Positions 1-7,461 of a stretch of 11,074 bases of DNA are shown piece by piece. Source of the DNA: Bacteroidota bacterium (GTDB lineage Bacteria > Bacteroidota > Bacteroidia > Chitinophagales > Chitinophagaceae). Under the pieces are notes generated by a model. The model was given only the letters and a program-made list of their open reading frames with translations, was not told where the DNA came from and did not search any database. Position numbers and translations under genes: made by a program. The DNA lies in contig JAEZJD010000057.1 of NCBI GenBank assembly GCA_023436425.1, forward strand, positions 1-11,074, given 5' to 3'. The stretch's first letter is position 1. Each line of letters starts with the position of its first letter.

Positions 1-1328
1 GCTCCTGCGTCTATAGCTGGCGATCTGCCTTTTTCTAATCTGAAGTCAAAATATCGTTTTGCCGTGTTGATACTATCGAAAAGCGGGTCGCTGTTGACCG
101 GCGTTCCAACAATCTTTGTAGTAGCCGATGATAATGAATTCTTCATTCGCCACAGCACCCCATTGAATGTTACCGTAGGAGTTTGGTTTAGTTTGCTGAC
201 AATCACTTCATCATCTGTAAAGCCATTTGCTTCTCCCCAAAAAATACAGTTATTGAAGTTAGCTGTGAGTGGCGCTGAAACCTTGATTCCATTTTGCTCG
301 TAATAATCAAACACGGTAAGCACCGGCTTTTTGTGCGGCAGATATGCAGTGGAAAACGAAGCCACTGTAGCATGAGTGAAATTGTAATTGCCGCCTCCAA
401 ATAAGAGAATGTTTTGGCCACAATTACTTACTAATAAATTACGTGCATTGATGCTCGTGTTCAGTGCCCAGATGCCCTGCTCATAGGCGTTATCAATAAT
501 CGTCTCGTTCAAAGTCAGCTTCACTCCTGAAGCAGTTTGACCGGCGATGACTATTCCCTGATAAGCATTCTTTATCACCGCATAATTAACTACGCTGTTC
601 TTAGCTGTTTCCGTGAATACAAGTGCCGGATAAGAAGCGGGATAATCTCTATATGGCTGATCTAGCCTGTCGCCAGTGAATGTTACACGTGATGCCGAAT
701 CTTTTTCTCCGTTCACTAAAAGTTTGCCCTGCACCACAAGGGGCGCATCAGCATGCAGGTGAATTTTGCAACCTTTATTTATCGTTAACGTTGCACTCGG
801 CAAAATAGTCAATTGCCCGATCAGCACATAAGGCAGATCGTTATTCCATGTCTCATCTGCGCCTATCGTTTTGTTTCGAAAAAAGTGCGCATTCTGCCCA
901 TACGCATCCATGTAGACGAGCTTTCTGTTTCCGTTGAAAGTTATTTCCAAGATGTCGTGAACTACAAACGGAAGACTTGATGCATTCGGATTAATTGTTA
1001 CGGTAACATACACATAAGCGCTGTCGTGTGCAGCAATTTCAATGTCCTGAACTTTGGGTCCGGGTACGCCATCAACATTTATTTTAAAAGGTGAAGACGC
1101 TCCGTCGATAAGGCGAACCGAAGAAACTTTAATACCCTGATCATTTTCGTTGATAATTTTTACGAATTGACTTGTAGATCCGGTGGTGGTGAACACGGTA
1201 TCGAAATGCAGTGTATCCACGCTGGTTGTTATCATAGCCGCAGGGTCAGTGGTGAAGCTTTCTTTTGTGCAGGAGAGAAAAAAGAGTACTGGCATCCCAA
1301 TCATCACAACCTTCAGCAATAACTTCAT
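1..1328 (-). CDS. Beta-helix lipoprotein, 3' end cut off by window edge
   Basis: Reading down from an ATG at 1328, the frame is open for 442 codons to the left edge, so the C-terminus is missing. The N-terminus is a lipoprotein signal: Lys2, Lys6, a hydrophobic stretch, then LSC with Cys20 as the likely lipidated residue. Residues about 35-150 are beta-rich and look like an Ig/ASH-like domain. Residues about 160-400 look like a right-handed parallel beta-helix, with recurring short strands and Asn/Gly turns such as NETIIDNAYEQGI. The last visible residues, RSPAIDAGA, match the 'choice-of-anchor Q' ending common in Bacteroidota surface proteins, so probably only a few dozen residues are lost. 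Its location is inferred to be the outer membrane, possibly surface-exposed. Substrate and role are unknown. It starts 16 bases after the ComF-like gene stops, so the two are probably co-transcribed. Confidence 0.85.
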   Translation of the reverse strand, partial: MKLLLKVVMIGMPVLFFLSCTKESFTTDPAAMITTSVDTLHFDTVFTTTGSTSQFVKIINENDQGIKVSSVRLIDGASSPFKINVDGVPGPKVQDIEIAAHDSAYVYVTVTINPNASSLPFVVHDILEITFNGNRKLVYMDAYGQNAHFFRNKTIGADETWNNDLPYVLIGQLTILPSATLTINKGCKIHLHADAPLVVQGKLLVNGEKDSASRVTFTGDRLDQPYRDYPASYPALVFTETAKNSVVNYAVIKNAYQGIVIAGQTASGVKLTLNETIIDNAYEQGIWALNTSINARNLLVSNCGQNILLFGGGNYNFTHATVASFSTAYLPHKKPVLTVFDYYEQNGIKVSAPLTANFNNCIFWGEANGFTDDEVIVSKLNQTPTVTFNGVLWRMKNSLSSATTKIVGTPVNSDPLFDSINTAKRYFDFRLEKGRSPAIDAG

Positions 1329-1344
1329 AGAGGTTAAAAATACA

Positions 1345-2046
1345 TCAGTGACCTGAAAAACAAAGAGTGGCGACACTTAACCTGACGTCCGGCTGTTTGA
1401 TCAGCTCCAGTCCGCAAGCCTCTAGCGTAGCGCCTGTTGTCATTACATCATCTACTAACAGAATATGCTTCCCATTTATTGCATCTGGATTCTTTAATTG
1501 AAATCTTCCTTCCATGTTTTTCCAGCGCTCAACGCGGCTTTTCTTTGTCTGACTTTCCGTATGTACCGTTCTGATCACAACATCATTGAAAACAGGCTTT
1601 TGCATTACTTCGGCAATGCCGTCGCATAAAACTGCCGCCTGATTGTAACCGCGTTTCTTTTCTTTTTTGGAAAACAATGGCAGCGGTACTAATGCATCCA
1701 CGCGGGAAAAACGATTTGTAGCGGCTAAAGCATATCCCATTTGTTTGCCTAAGTAAACCCCAAGCTCTTTGTTGCCGCGGTACTTAAACCGATGCATGAG
1801 ATGCTGCATCATTGATTCCTTAGTAAAATAATATTGCGCAGTAGCAGCGGTCACAGGCAGCCTTCCCCAAAAGAGTTTCTCAGCCGGATTGTTCGGGTAG
1901 TGCTGGAATTCCGTGGAGGGCAAAGCTGAAAAACATTTCAGGCAAAGCATGCTGTCATCTTCAAGAACATCGGTCCCGCAGCCTTCACAAACATGCGGAA
2001 ACGCAATGTGGAAGAGAGAATCTTTTATGTCTTTGAAAAGTGACAG
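1345..2046 (-). CDS. comF: ComF-family phosphoribosyltransferase-like protein, non-ATG start proposed
   Basis: This is a ComF/GntX-family protein: an N-terminal zinc ribbon followed by a type I phosphoribosyltransferase fold. The family is linked to DNA uptake and processing of internalised DNA; its exact reaction is not settled. The PRPP-binding loop ILLVDDVMTTGAT is clear near residues 195-207 (Asp199, Asp200), and KKRGYNQA near 130-137 is the other family signature. The first ATG is at 1950, but the frame upstream encodes LFHIAFPHVCEGCG, the first half of the zinc ribbon. Its Cys20/Cys23 pair with Cys35/Cys38. Starting at 1950 would delete one CxxC pair. The frame is open up to 2091 and contains no ATG, GTG or TTG there. 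I propose CTG at 2046 (233 residues, a usual ComF length), with ATT at 2049 as the alternative. A base error in the start codon is also possible. The gene begins 45 bases after the deacetylase stop. Confidence 0.88.
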   Translation of the reverse strand: MSLFKDIKDSLFHIAFPHVCEGCGTDVLEDDSMLCLKCFSALPSTEFQHYPNNPAEKLFWGRLPVTAATAQYYFTKESMMQHLMHRFKYRGNKELGVYLGKQMGYALAATNRFSRVDALVPLPLFSKKEKKRGYNQAAVLCDGIAEVMQKPVFNDVVIRTVHTESQTKKSRVERWKNMEGRFQLKNPDAINGKHILLVDDVMTTGATLEACGLELIKQPDVRLSVATLCFSGH

Positions 2047-2091
2047 AATATGAAATTGAAGACGAGGAATAGTTAAGATTAAAGACGCGGC

Positions 2092-2736
2092 TTATTTTTC
2101 CGTTAGTAATTCATTAATCCTTACAAAATTGTAGCCTTTCCTTTTCAATAGAACAATTAGCTGCTGAAGTTGAAAATAAAACTTATCCGTTCTTTTCGCA
2201 TCCGTGCCGATGTGCATTAGTAAAATAAAGCCTTTCAACCCTGACGGTTGCCTTTGTTCGTAATCGATGATTGATTTAAAGATAATCTCGGAGCTTCTGT
2301 AGTTTTGGTCGACCGGTGTTGTATAGTCTGCATGGCTTAGCGTGCCGGGAGTGTAATTGATTAGTTGCAAACCCATCTCGCTTGTCCACTGTGCAATTGA
2401 ATCATTGTACCACTCGTACGGCGGCAGAAAAAACTGTGCGGCTGATTTTGTAATGCCGAATTTTTGCATCTCTTGATAATTGTTCTGCAGATCAGTTTTG
2501 AATTCTTGCTTGGTAACGAGCAGACTATCTCTCCTTACCCAATCGCAATACAAGAGGTGCTGATCACTATGAGCGCCGAGGTAGTGACCATCTTTAAACA
2601 ATCGCTGAATTGTTGTGCTAAAGTTCTTATTGCGGTAAAATCTGCCTGTAAAAAAGAAAGATGCTTTTGTTTTTTCTTTCTTTAATATTTCGATAATGAA
2701 ATTCCGCCCATCAGCAAATTCGTCCCCTGTGAACAC
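2092..2736 (-). CDS. NodB-type polysaccharide deacetylase domain; likely C-terminal half of a GH9 fusion
   Basis: This is a carbohydrate esterase 4-like (NodB) domain, expected to remove acetyl groups from a polysaccharide. Counting from the GTG at 2736, visible motifs are FTGDEFADG (2-10), the metal-binding-type HSDQH (His56, His60), LPPYEW (104-109), and LLMHIG with His175. The usual TFDDG motif is replaced by FTGDE, so the catalytic base is not in its standard form. GTG 2736 is the only conventional start in the frame, yet it cuts off the first core strand, NDIALV. The frame stays open to 2865 and its upstream part, FTWSHGAIIRGD, looks like real protein. The frame runs in -1 phase through the A9 tract that ends the GH9 gene. 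The domain is therefore probably made as an extension of GH9, or needs an unusual start. It stops just before the ComF frame. Confidence 0.85.
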   Translation of the reverse strand: MFTGDEFADGRNFIIEILKKEKTKASFFFTGRFYRNKNFSTTIQRLFKDGHYLGAHSDQHLLYCDWVRRDSLLVTKQEFKTDLQNNYQEMQKFGITKSAAQFFLPPYEWYNDSIAQWTSEMGLQLINYTPGTLSHADYTTPVDQNYRSSEIIFKSIIDYEQRQPSGLKGFILLMHIGTDAKRTDKFYFQLQQLIVLLKRKGYNFVRINELLTEK

Positions 2737-2816
2737 AAGCGCAATGTCATTTCCCGCCGCGGAGCTTGTGTCTCCCCGAATAATGGCTCCATGCGACCAT
2801 GTAAACGTTTCAGCTT

Positions 2817-2829
2817 TTACTTTTTTTTT
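2817..2829 (-). other. A9-G slippery tract at the GH9 stop (candidate -1 frameshift or transcript slippage site)
   Basis: On the minus strand the end of the GH9 frame reads TTA AAA AAA AAG TAA. It contains A AAA AAG in the correct zero-frame phase, the classical bacterial -1 slippery heptamer known from E. coli dnaX. Slipping back one base gives AAA, then GTA AAA GCT, which enters the deacetylase frame with nothing lost. RNA polymerase adding one A to the nine-A run would do the same. Downstream helpers look weak. GTAAA/TTTAC (starting at 2820) could pair as 5 bp around a 10-base loop. GGAGC at 2786-2790 can pair with GCTCC at 2761-2765, but lies about 30 bases away. No Shine-Dalgarno-like stimulator was seen just upstream. 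A homopolymer length error in the assembly would look identical. Confidence 0.5.
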
Positions 2830-4664
2830 AAATTCTGTGAGTTCGACTTGGCGGCGGCAGATGCCTTATGAGGCGTTTGTGGAGATGAAGCATGTTTCGC
2901 TGCCAGCAAATATATGAGCGATGCAGTGCCGTCCATGGTAGGTTCGTTGGTGCTATAGTCACCGTAATCATCGTGATAAACAGCCACGTCACTTTGAAAC
3001 TCCTCATATTCGTCAGGATCCTTCAATTGAATACCAATCAGGCTTTTATAAATGCTGCCGTAAACCGGTCCGTCTACAAGTCCGCCATCGATGGGATAAT
3101 TTTTCAGATGGGTGAAAGCTGAATGCGGATCAACAGGAGTATCGCCCCACGACGGCAGACCGTACACCATAGATGTGCCCCATGGGTTGCAGCCGAATAG
3201 CCAATCAAAATTTGCCTGCTCAAGTTCTTCGAATTGCCTGTCACCTGTGAGCTGCCTATACCAATAACACTGAATGGCAAACGATGTAGTAAGATTGTTG
3301 CTACACCAGATGAAAGGAACACCACGATAAAATGCGTTTTGTTTTGCCTTGTTCCAAACGTTTTCAATGCCTTCTTTGTAGTAGTTAATGATAGTGCCTC
3401 TTTCCCTGCCCTTCAACTGTTTTGCTAACTCATAATGACCAAGGTTGATGAAGGGATACCATTGATAATGTTTTGCTGTGTCGGCACCAAGCCAGGGCGT
3501 TATCTTTTCTCTTTCGGCATAGTCAATGGCAGCAGCGTGCCATTTTTGTTGACCTGTCATATTATGAAGAGAAGCGGCTGCCAGTTCCATATCATCTACC
3601 CAGTTGTCCTCTGCATATATGTATGGAGATTTAACCGAAACAGTTTGCGTCACACCGGGCTTGAGCAAAGCATAATCCAATGCTGAAAAAGATTTGTTCA
3701 TCAACAAAGAAGAATAGTTTGCATTTCGCTTTTCGAAAACTCTTGCTCCCAATGCAAATGCACTCGCAAACTTGGCTGCGGTGGACGACGTTCCGGTGGT
3801 GTTGTTCATGAACTTGCCTCTTTGCTGCGGTTCACCATTAATAAAATATACAGGTCGTTCAAAACCACGTCCATAGAATGAATCCTCTTTCGGCATGCGC
3901 ATGCCCATGTGATCGCGATCGTCAGCTATTTGGTTAAACAGCCAATCCGGTCGGGGATGCATTTTCAACAGCCAATCCAAGCCCCATTTTGCCTCATCCA
4001 AAACATCTGCAACGTCGTTTTTCCCGTCCAATCCGTTCGCCAACTTTTCATCCGTAAATACTTTCGAAAAATCGCGGTAAGCTGCCAATAAGTGATACGT
4101 TGCGTTGGCGGATGTTGATGAATATTGCAGGTAGTCGCTTGCATCGTGCCAACCACCAACAACATCAACGTGGGTGCTGTCTTTCAATCCTGCTCTCGTT
4201 CCGTACAGGGTGTAGCCGTCATGTGTGTGGCAACTGTCTTTAAGGAATGGATTAAAACCTGTGCGCTGTTGCCGCATATAGCGCAGGCAAAAATCTGCAG
4301 CGCCTTTGTACACATCCTCCCCGATTGAAAATTCAGGCGACTTGATCTTTCCCACCTGCAAATAATATTTGCCCGGTTTGCTGAACGATGAAAAGTTGAG
4401 TCTGTAAGTTTGAGCAAACGGGCCGTAAGAACCAAAGCTTTTGCCTGCACTTGCGTTAAAAGCAATTCTTTTTGTTTCAGCGTTCACCAACTGAAATGTT
4501 TTTACCTCCTTATCATCTTTTGAGCACCACACGGCCACCTTAGTACTAGTTGGTTTGTAGCCCAGGAGATTAATTCTTATCCACGAGTTTTGATTCTCCT
4601 TTTTTTCAAATCCAAATAATAATAGAACGCAAAAAAAGATAATGGTTACCGGAGGCAATCTCAT
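2817..4664 (-). CDS. Secreted glycoside hydrolase family 9 (endoglucanase-type) enzyme
   Basis: GH9 enzymes are inverting hydrolases of beta-1,4-glucans such as cellulose and related polymers. The protein has 615 residues. Residues 1-20 are an export signal (Arg2, then a hydrophobic run ending near FGFE) without a clear cleavage motif. Residues about 28-115 are the Ig-like CelD_N domain (IRINLLGYKP). The catalytic (alpha/alpha)6 domain spans about 120-590. GGWHDASDY at 170-178 holds the catalytic base pair Asp174 and Asp177. GCNPWGTSMVYG at 491-502 and DPHSAF at 512-517 are substrate-cleft motifs. Glu574 in STNEPTMDG is the probable general acid. All key residues are present. The tail, about 590-615, is rich in Ala, Ser, Gln and Lys, like a linker, and ends in KKK at the A9 tract. 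This suggests it connects to the following deacetylase domain. ATG 4664 is chosen because the signal peptide begins there. Substrate is inferred only by family. Confidence 0.95.
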   Translation of the reverse strand: MRLPPVTIIFFCVLLLFGFEKKENQNSWIRINLLGYKPTSTKVAVWCSKDDKEVKTFQLVNAETKRIAFNASAGKSFGSYGPFAQTYRLNFSSFSKPGKYYLQVGKIKSPEFSIGEDVYKGAADFCLRYMRQQRTGFNPFLKDSCHTHDGYTLYGTRAGLKDSTHVDVVGGWHDASDYLQYSSTSANATYHLLAAYRDFSKVFTDEKLANGLDGKNDVADVLDEAKWGLDWLLKMHPRPDWLFNQIADDRDHMGMRMPKEDSFYGRGFERPVYFINGEPQQRGKFMNNTTGTSSTAAKFASAFALGARVFEKRNANYSSLLMNKSFSALDYALLKPGVTQTVSVKSPYIYAEDNWVDDMELAAASLHNMTGQQKWHAAAIDYAEREKITPWLGADTAKHYQWYPFINLGHYELAKQLKGRERGTIINYYKEGIENVWNKAKQNAFYRGVPFIWCSNNLTTSFAIQCYWYRQLTGDRQFEELEQANFDWLFGCNPWGTSMVYGLPSWGDTPVDPHSAFTHLKNYPIDGGLVDGPVYGSIYKSLIGIQLKDPDEYEEFQSDVAVYHDDYGDYSTNEPTMDGTASLIYLLAAKHASSPQTPHKASAAAKSNSQNLKKK

Positions 4665-4676
4665 GTGAGCAATTTA

Positions 4677-4684
4677 CATAAATA
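4677..4684 (-). promoter_or_regulatory. Possible -7 box for the GH9 gene
   Basis: On the minus strand this reads TATTTATG, one mismatch from the Bacteroidota -7 consensus TAnnTTTG, and lies 12 bases ahead of the GH9 ATG. The whole gap to the divergent ZIP gene is only 50 bases, so the two promoters must overlap or lie partly inside the neighbouring gene. No convincing -33 TTG was found. Weak call. Confidence 0.2.
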
Positions 4685-4714
4685 GCTGCAGAGAAATGCT
4701 GATGGCCCTTCTGA

Positions 4715-5515
4715 ATGGAGGTATCAGTTTTGCAGGAATCTGCAAAGATGTTAGTTGTTCTTCCGCTTTGGCTTCAGGCGACCATTTGGGGATTTGTATC
4801 AGGTTCAGCGTTGGTTATAGGCGCTGCTTTGGGCTATCTCACTAAAGTGCAGAAAAAGGTGATTGCATTTGTGATGGCGTTTGGGAGCGGCGTTCTTATA
4901 TCTGCTCTTGCGTTCGATCTGATGGACGAAGCATTCCACCGCGGTGGATTCAATTCCACGGGAATTGGATTTCTTTCAGGAGCTGTCATTTACACCGCCG
5001 CAAATTATTTCATCAATAAAAAAGGTGCTAAACACCGCAAACGTTCCGGCACGCAGCAAACCAGGGAAAGCAGCCATCCCGGAAGCGGACTTGCCATTGC
5101 TGTGGGTGCGTTGATTGATGGCGTTCCCGAATCAATTGCGATTGGTGTCAGTATGATTCAAGGAGGTGCTGTGAGCACAGCAGCAGTCATCGCCATCTTT
5201 TTATCAAATTTGCCGGAAGGAATGTCCAGTTCAGCAGGCATGAAAAAAGCCGGCCGACCGGCGAAATATATCTTCGGAGTATGGGGCGTAATCGCATTTA
5301 TTTCTGCAATTGCTTCGCTTTGTGGTTATAGTTTATTTCGCCATGCATCACCTGATGTAATTGCGGCAACAGTGGCCGTGGCGGCAGGTGCTATTCTCGT
5401 TATGCTTATTGATACTATGATACCGGAGGCATTTGAGGAAGGCCACGAGTTTGTCGGTCTCATTGCGGTACTTGGCTTTCTCGCTGCCTTCGTTCTTACA
5501 AAAATCGAGGCATAA
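4715..5515 (+). CDS. ZIP-family divalent metal transporter
   Basis: This is an inner-membrane ZIP-type transporter, expected to bring zinc or another divalent metal (iron, manganese) into the cytoplasm. The 266 residues contain about eight hydrophobic segments, near 18-42, 49-70, 82-100, 125-148, 153-165, 186-206, 215-243 and 254-264. The two metal-path signatures are GALIDGVPES (Asp135, Pro138, Glu139) in helix 4 and SNLPEGMSS (Asn165, Pro167, Glu168) in helix 5. A basic, polar loop at about 101-123 separates the two halves, as in the family, although it is not His-rich. A TGA stop lies directly before ATG 4715. ATG 4748 is an alternative start (255 residues) and has an AGGA ten bases ahead, so the true start could be either. 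Specific metal cannot be read from the sequence. It is divergent from GH9 and 65 bases ahead of the hydrolase gene. Confidence 0.92.
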   Translation: MEVSVLQESAKMLVVLPLWLQATIWGFVSGSALVIGAALGYLTKVQKKVIAFVMAFGSGVLISALAFDLMDEAFHRGGFNSTGIGFLSGAVIYTAANYFINKKGAKHRKRSGTQQTRESSHPGSGLAIAVGALIDGVPESIAIGVSMIQGGAVSTAAVIAIFLSNLPEGMSSSAGMKKAGRPAKYIFGVWGVIAFISAIASLCGYSLFRHASPDVIAATVAVAAGAILVMLIDTMIPEAFEEGHEFVGLIAVLGFLAAFVLTKIEA

Positions 5516-5555
5516 GTTTCGCGGGTATTGCTTTCCACCCTTTCTCTCCTGTGCT

Positions 5556-5563
5556 TACTTTTG
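5556..5563 (+). promoter_or_regulatory. -7 promoter box ahead of the fumarylacetoacetase-like gene
   Basis: TACTTTTG is an exact match to the Bacteroidota -7 consensus TAnnTTTG. Transcription would begin near 5570, giving a leader of roughly ten A/T-rich bases before ATG 5581. A TTG at 5528-5530 could serve as the -33 element, although the spacing is a little long. The box shows that the hydrolase gene can be transcribed separately from the ZIP gene, and it argues against an in-frame ATG at 5551, which lies upstream of the expected transcript start. Confidence 0.45.
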
Positions 5564-5580
5564 GCAACTTAATTTTTTAT

Positions 5581-6594
5581 ATGAAACTGGTGACCTATTT
5601 GAAAGAAGAGCATGATCAACTCGCCGTGTTGGTAGATGGATTTGTTTACGATATGGAATATCTGCATCCTGATTTGCCCAATAGCATGAGCATGTTTTTA
5701 AATTATTGGGAAGACGCATTTCCAATGGCCAGGGGCGGTGTAATGATGATTGAAGAAGGAAAAATTGCTCAAAACAGAGGCATACCGGTGGAAGATGTCG
5801 ACTTGATTGCTCCGGTGCCTTATCCAAACTCCTGTCGCGATGCATATGCTTTTCGCCAACACGTGGAAGCGGCAAGACGTAACAGGGGTGTGCCTATGAT
5901 TCCCGAATTCGATAAATATCCCGTATTCTATTTCACAAATCATCATAGCATTAAAGGTCCGGGGGATGTACGCTGTATGCCCGATCATTTTGAAAAGTTA
6001 GACTTTGAGTTAGAAGCGGCAATCGTTATCTGTAAATACGGACGAAACATAAAAGCATCAGAAGCCGATGAATACATTGCAGGTGTGATGATCATGAATG
6101 ACCTGAGTGCACGCCGACTACAGATGGAAGAAATGATGCTCAACCTTGGACCGGCAAAAGGAAAAGACTTTGCAACTACTACCGGCCCATGGCTGGTTAC
6201 ACTCGATGAATTGCAGGAGTTTGAAGTGCGTGCAAAACCGGGACACACCGGAAAAAGCTGGAACCTGAGCATGGCTTGTTACGTAAATGGTAAACAGGTT
6301 AGCGAAGGCAATCTTTCAGACATGGACTGGACTTTTGCAGAAATAATTGAACGTGCGTCGTACGGAGTTGATTTGTACCCCGGCGATATAATCGGCAGTG
6401 GCACGGTGGGAACCGGATGTTTTCTCGAACTGAATGGAACAGGGAAACTGCACGATGCCAATTACGAAGAGCAATGGCTGAAAGACGGCGACGAAGTGGA
6501 GCTGGAAATTGAAAACCTCGGCACGTTAAGGAATACAATTGTTGCCGACGAAACTCATTGGAGTATCTTGAACAAAACTCCTAATCAGGACTAA
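5581..6594 (+). CDS. Fumarylacetoacetate hydrolase (FAH) family enzyme
   Basis: FAH-family enzymes cleave or isomerise 2,4-dioxo or related acids using a divalent metal; the type member is the last step of tyrosine breakdown. The protein is 337 residues from ATG 5581. Comparison from memory with mammalian FAH places the metal ligands at Asp87, Glu143 and Glu145 (DFELE) and Asp174 (MNDLSAR). The catalytic His94 sits seven residues after Asp87, as in FAH, and Lys195 in GKDFATTTGPW matches the conserved active-site Lys. YPGDIIGSGTVGTG near 266-279 is the C-terminal signature. All of these are intact, so it should be active. An ATG at 5551 would add ten residues but lies upstream of the expected transcript start. 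Tyrosine or homogentisate degradation is a fair guess, but no other pathway gene is in view, so the true substrate is open. A strong hairpin follows the stop. Confidence 0.92.
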   Translation: MKLVTYLKEEHDQLAVLVDGFVYDMEYLHPDLPNSMSMFLNYWEDAFPMARGGVMMIEEGKIAQNRGIPVEDVDLIAPVPYPNSCRDAYAFRQHVEAARRNRGVPMIPEFDKYPVFYFTNHHSIKGPGDVRCMPDHFEKLDFELEAAIVICKYGRNIKASEADEYIAGVMIMNDLSARRLQMEEMMLNLGPAKGKDFATTTGPWLVTLDELQEFEVRAKPGHTGKSWNLSMACYVNGKQVSEGNLSDMDWTFAEIIERASYGVDLYPGDIIGSGTVGTGCFLELNGTGKLHDANYEEQWLKDGDEVELEIENLGTLRNTIVADETHWSILNKTPNQD

Positions 6595-6614
6595 CAATTA
6601 TGAATTAAACAAAG

Positions 6615-6642
6615 AAGAGCCTTCGTTGCCGAAGGCTCTTTT
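6615..6642. terminator. Hairpin terminator between convergent genes
   Basis: A perfect 11-bp stem (AAGAGCCTTCG with CGAAGGCTCTT) closes a four-base TTGC loop and is followed by further T residues on the plus strand. On the minus strand the stem runs into CTTTGTTTAA. It sits 20 bases after the hydrolase stop and about 70 bases beyond the end of the converging head-GIN gene, so it can end transcription from both sides. Confidence 0.82.
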
Positions 6643-6711
6643 CCAATAGTTGGCTTCCCATTTCTTGTCATCCTCTGAAGCTACCGAACGTTCAGAAATC
6701 GTATAGGAAAA

Positions 6712-7422
6712 TCATACTCTTACACGATTCATTTTCCTCACAGAAGCATTGCCTCTGTTCTTTACTTTTCCTAAGAAATTATCTTTCACTTTCAAATTCT
6801 TCTCAGCATTTACTTCTGCAGAGCCAACGCCGCTGTTTTCAATATTCATCGTTTGCACAACGAAGCTACCGGCTTGGAACGAGCCGACCCCTGTATTCTT
6901 TACAACAGCTTCTGTTGCTTTACCACTCAGCTTCACATTTCCCACACCTTTGTTTTCAAGATCAAGTTTGGCTACGTTCAAATTCAGATCCACATTGCCC
7001 ACACCGCGGGTATTTAAATCTAGATTGTCAAATGACAGCGATTCTTCTGAAGCGACATTGCCCACAGTGTTAAGATCGAGCGTTTTTAAATTTTTGAACG
7101 TTACGTACACCCGCATCTTACCGGCGTTTTTCAGCTGTTTGTTCTTCAACCTTTCCATGTTGATCACGAGCTGATTGCCTTCATTTTTAACTTCGAAGTA
7201 CTGCTGCAGATTTTCATCAGCTTCAATCTTTACACTTTCTTTATTTCCTTGCGAAAGCTTCAATTCATAAACCCCGCTGGCTTTCAATGATTCAAATGAA
7301 GTGACGGGAACATCGCGGGTAACCTGTTTGCCACTGCCCTGTATCGTTTCTTTTTCATTTTGAGCAATTGCAAATAAACCGCAGAACAGCACGAGCGCTG
7401 TAACGAAAAGGATCTTTCTCAT
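6712..7422 (-). CDS. Secreted head-GIN domain protein (DUF2807)
   Basis: This is a member of the DUF2807 'putative auto-transporter adhesin, head GIN domain' family, very common in Bacteroidota; its function is not established. The 236 residues begin with a signal peptide (Arg2, Lys3, hydrophobic core) with likely cleavage after AIA at 20, so Gln21 is the mature start. The GIN hallmark GSGKQVTRDVPVTSFESLKA lies near 29-48. From about 118 onward the chain shows a short repeat of about 20 residues built on VGN or GVGS (near 120, 140, 160, 179, 199), fitting a beta-helix or stacked-strand fold. No lipobox is present, so it is probably periplasmic or released. An in-frame ATG at 7467 would add 15 residues, but it overlaps the promoter box and would bury the signal peptide, so 7422 is preferred. 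Confidence 0.92.
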   Translation of the reverse strand: MRKILFVTALVLFCGLFAIAQNEKETIQGSGKQVTRDVPVTSFESLKASGVYELKLSQGNKESVKIEADENLQQYFEVKNEGNQLVINMERLKNKQLKNAGKMRVYVTFKNLKTLDLNTVGNVASEESLSFDNLDLNTRGVGNVDLNLNVAKLDLENKGVGNVKLSGKATEAVVKNTGVGSFQAGSFVVQTMNIENSGVGSAEVNAEKNLKVKDNFLGKVKNRGNASVRKMNRVRV

Positions 7423-7438
7423 GTCTTGATTTGTTTTA

Positions 7439-7461
7439 ACGAATGAATTCGTAGAACGAAT
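7439..7461. promoter_or_regulatory. ACGAAT dyad plus third half-site, candidate operator for the head-GIN gene
   Basis: ACGAAT at 7439-7444 and ATTCGT at 7447-7452 form a perfect 6-2-6 palindrome. A third copy, ACGAAT, follows at 7456-7461. The third copy overlaps the probable -7 box of the minus-strand gene, and the palindrome covers its expected transcript start. This geometry fits a repressor site. In RNA the palindrome could also form a 5-bp hairpin with a four-base loop at the 5' end of the message. The binding protein, if any, is unknown. Confidence 0.4.

Noticed and set aside
64..421. Short plus- and minus-strand frames inside the left-edge lipoprotein region.
   Set aside because: The minus-strand lipoprotein frame is continuous from 1328 to the edge and has a signal peptide and beta-helix pattern. 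The short frames are shadows of it.
2761..2790. GGAGC/GCTCC stem downstream of the slippery tract as a frameshift stimulator.
   Set aside because: It is about 30 bases from the slip site, has only five base pairs and a 20-base loop, and does not fit the usual short spacing. It is mentioned only as a weak possibility.
5326..5538. Minus-strand open frame inside the ZIP transporter gene.
   Set aside because: It is a shadow of a well-supported gene: no recognisable family, and the composition is explained by the plus-strand codons.
6749..7174. Plus-strand frame of 141 codons opposite the head-GIN gene.
   Set aside because: It is rich in Phe, Thr, Ser and Pro, as expected from the complement of Lys/Asn/Gly-rich codons. 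The minus-strand protein has a clear family match and a signal peptide.
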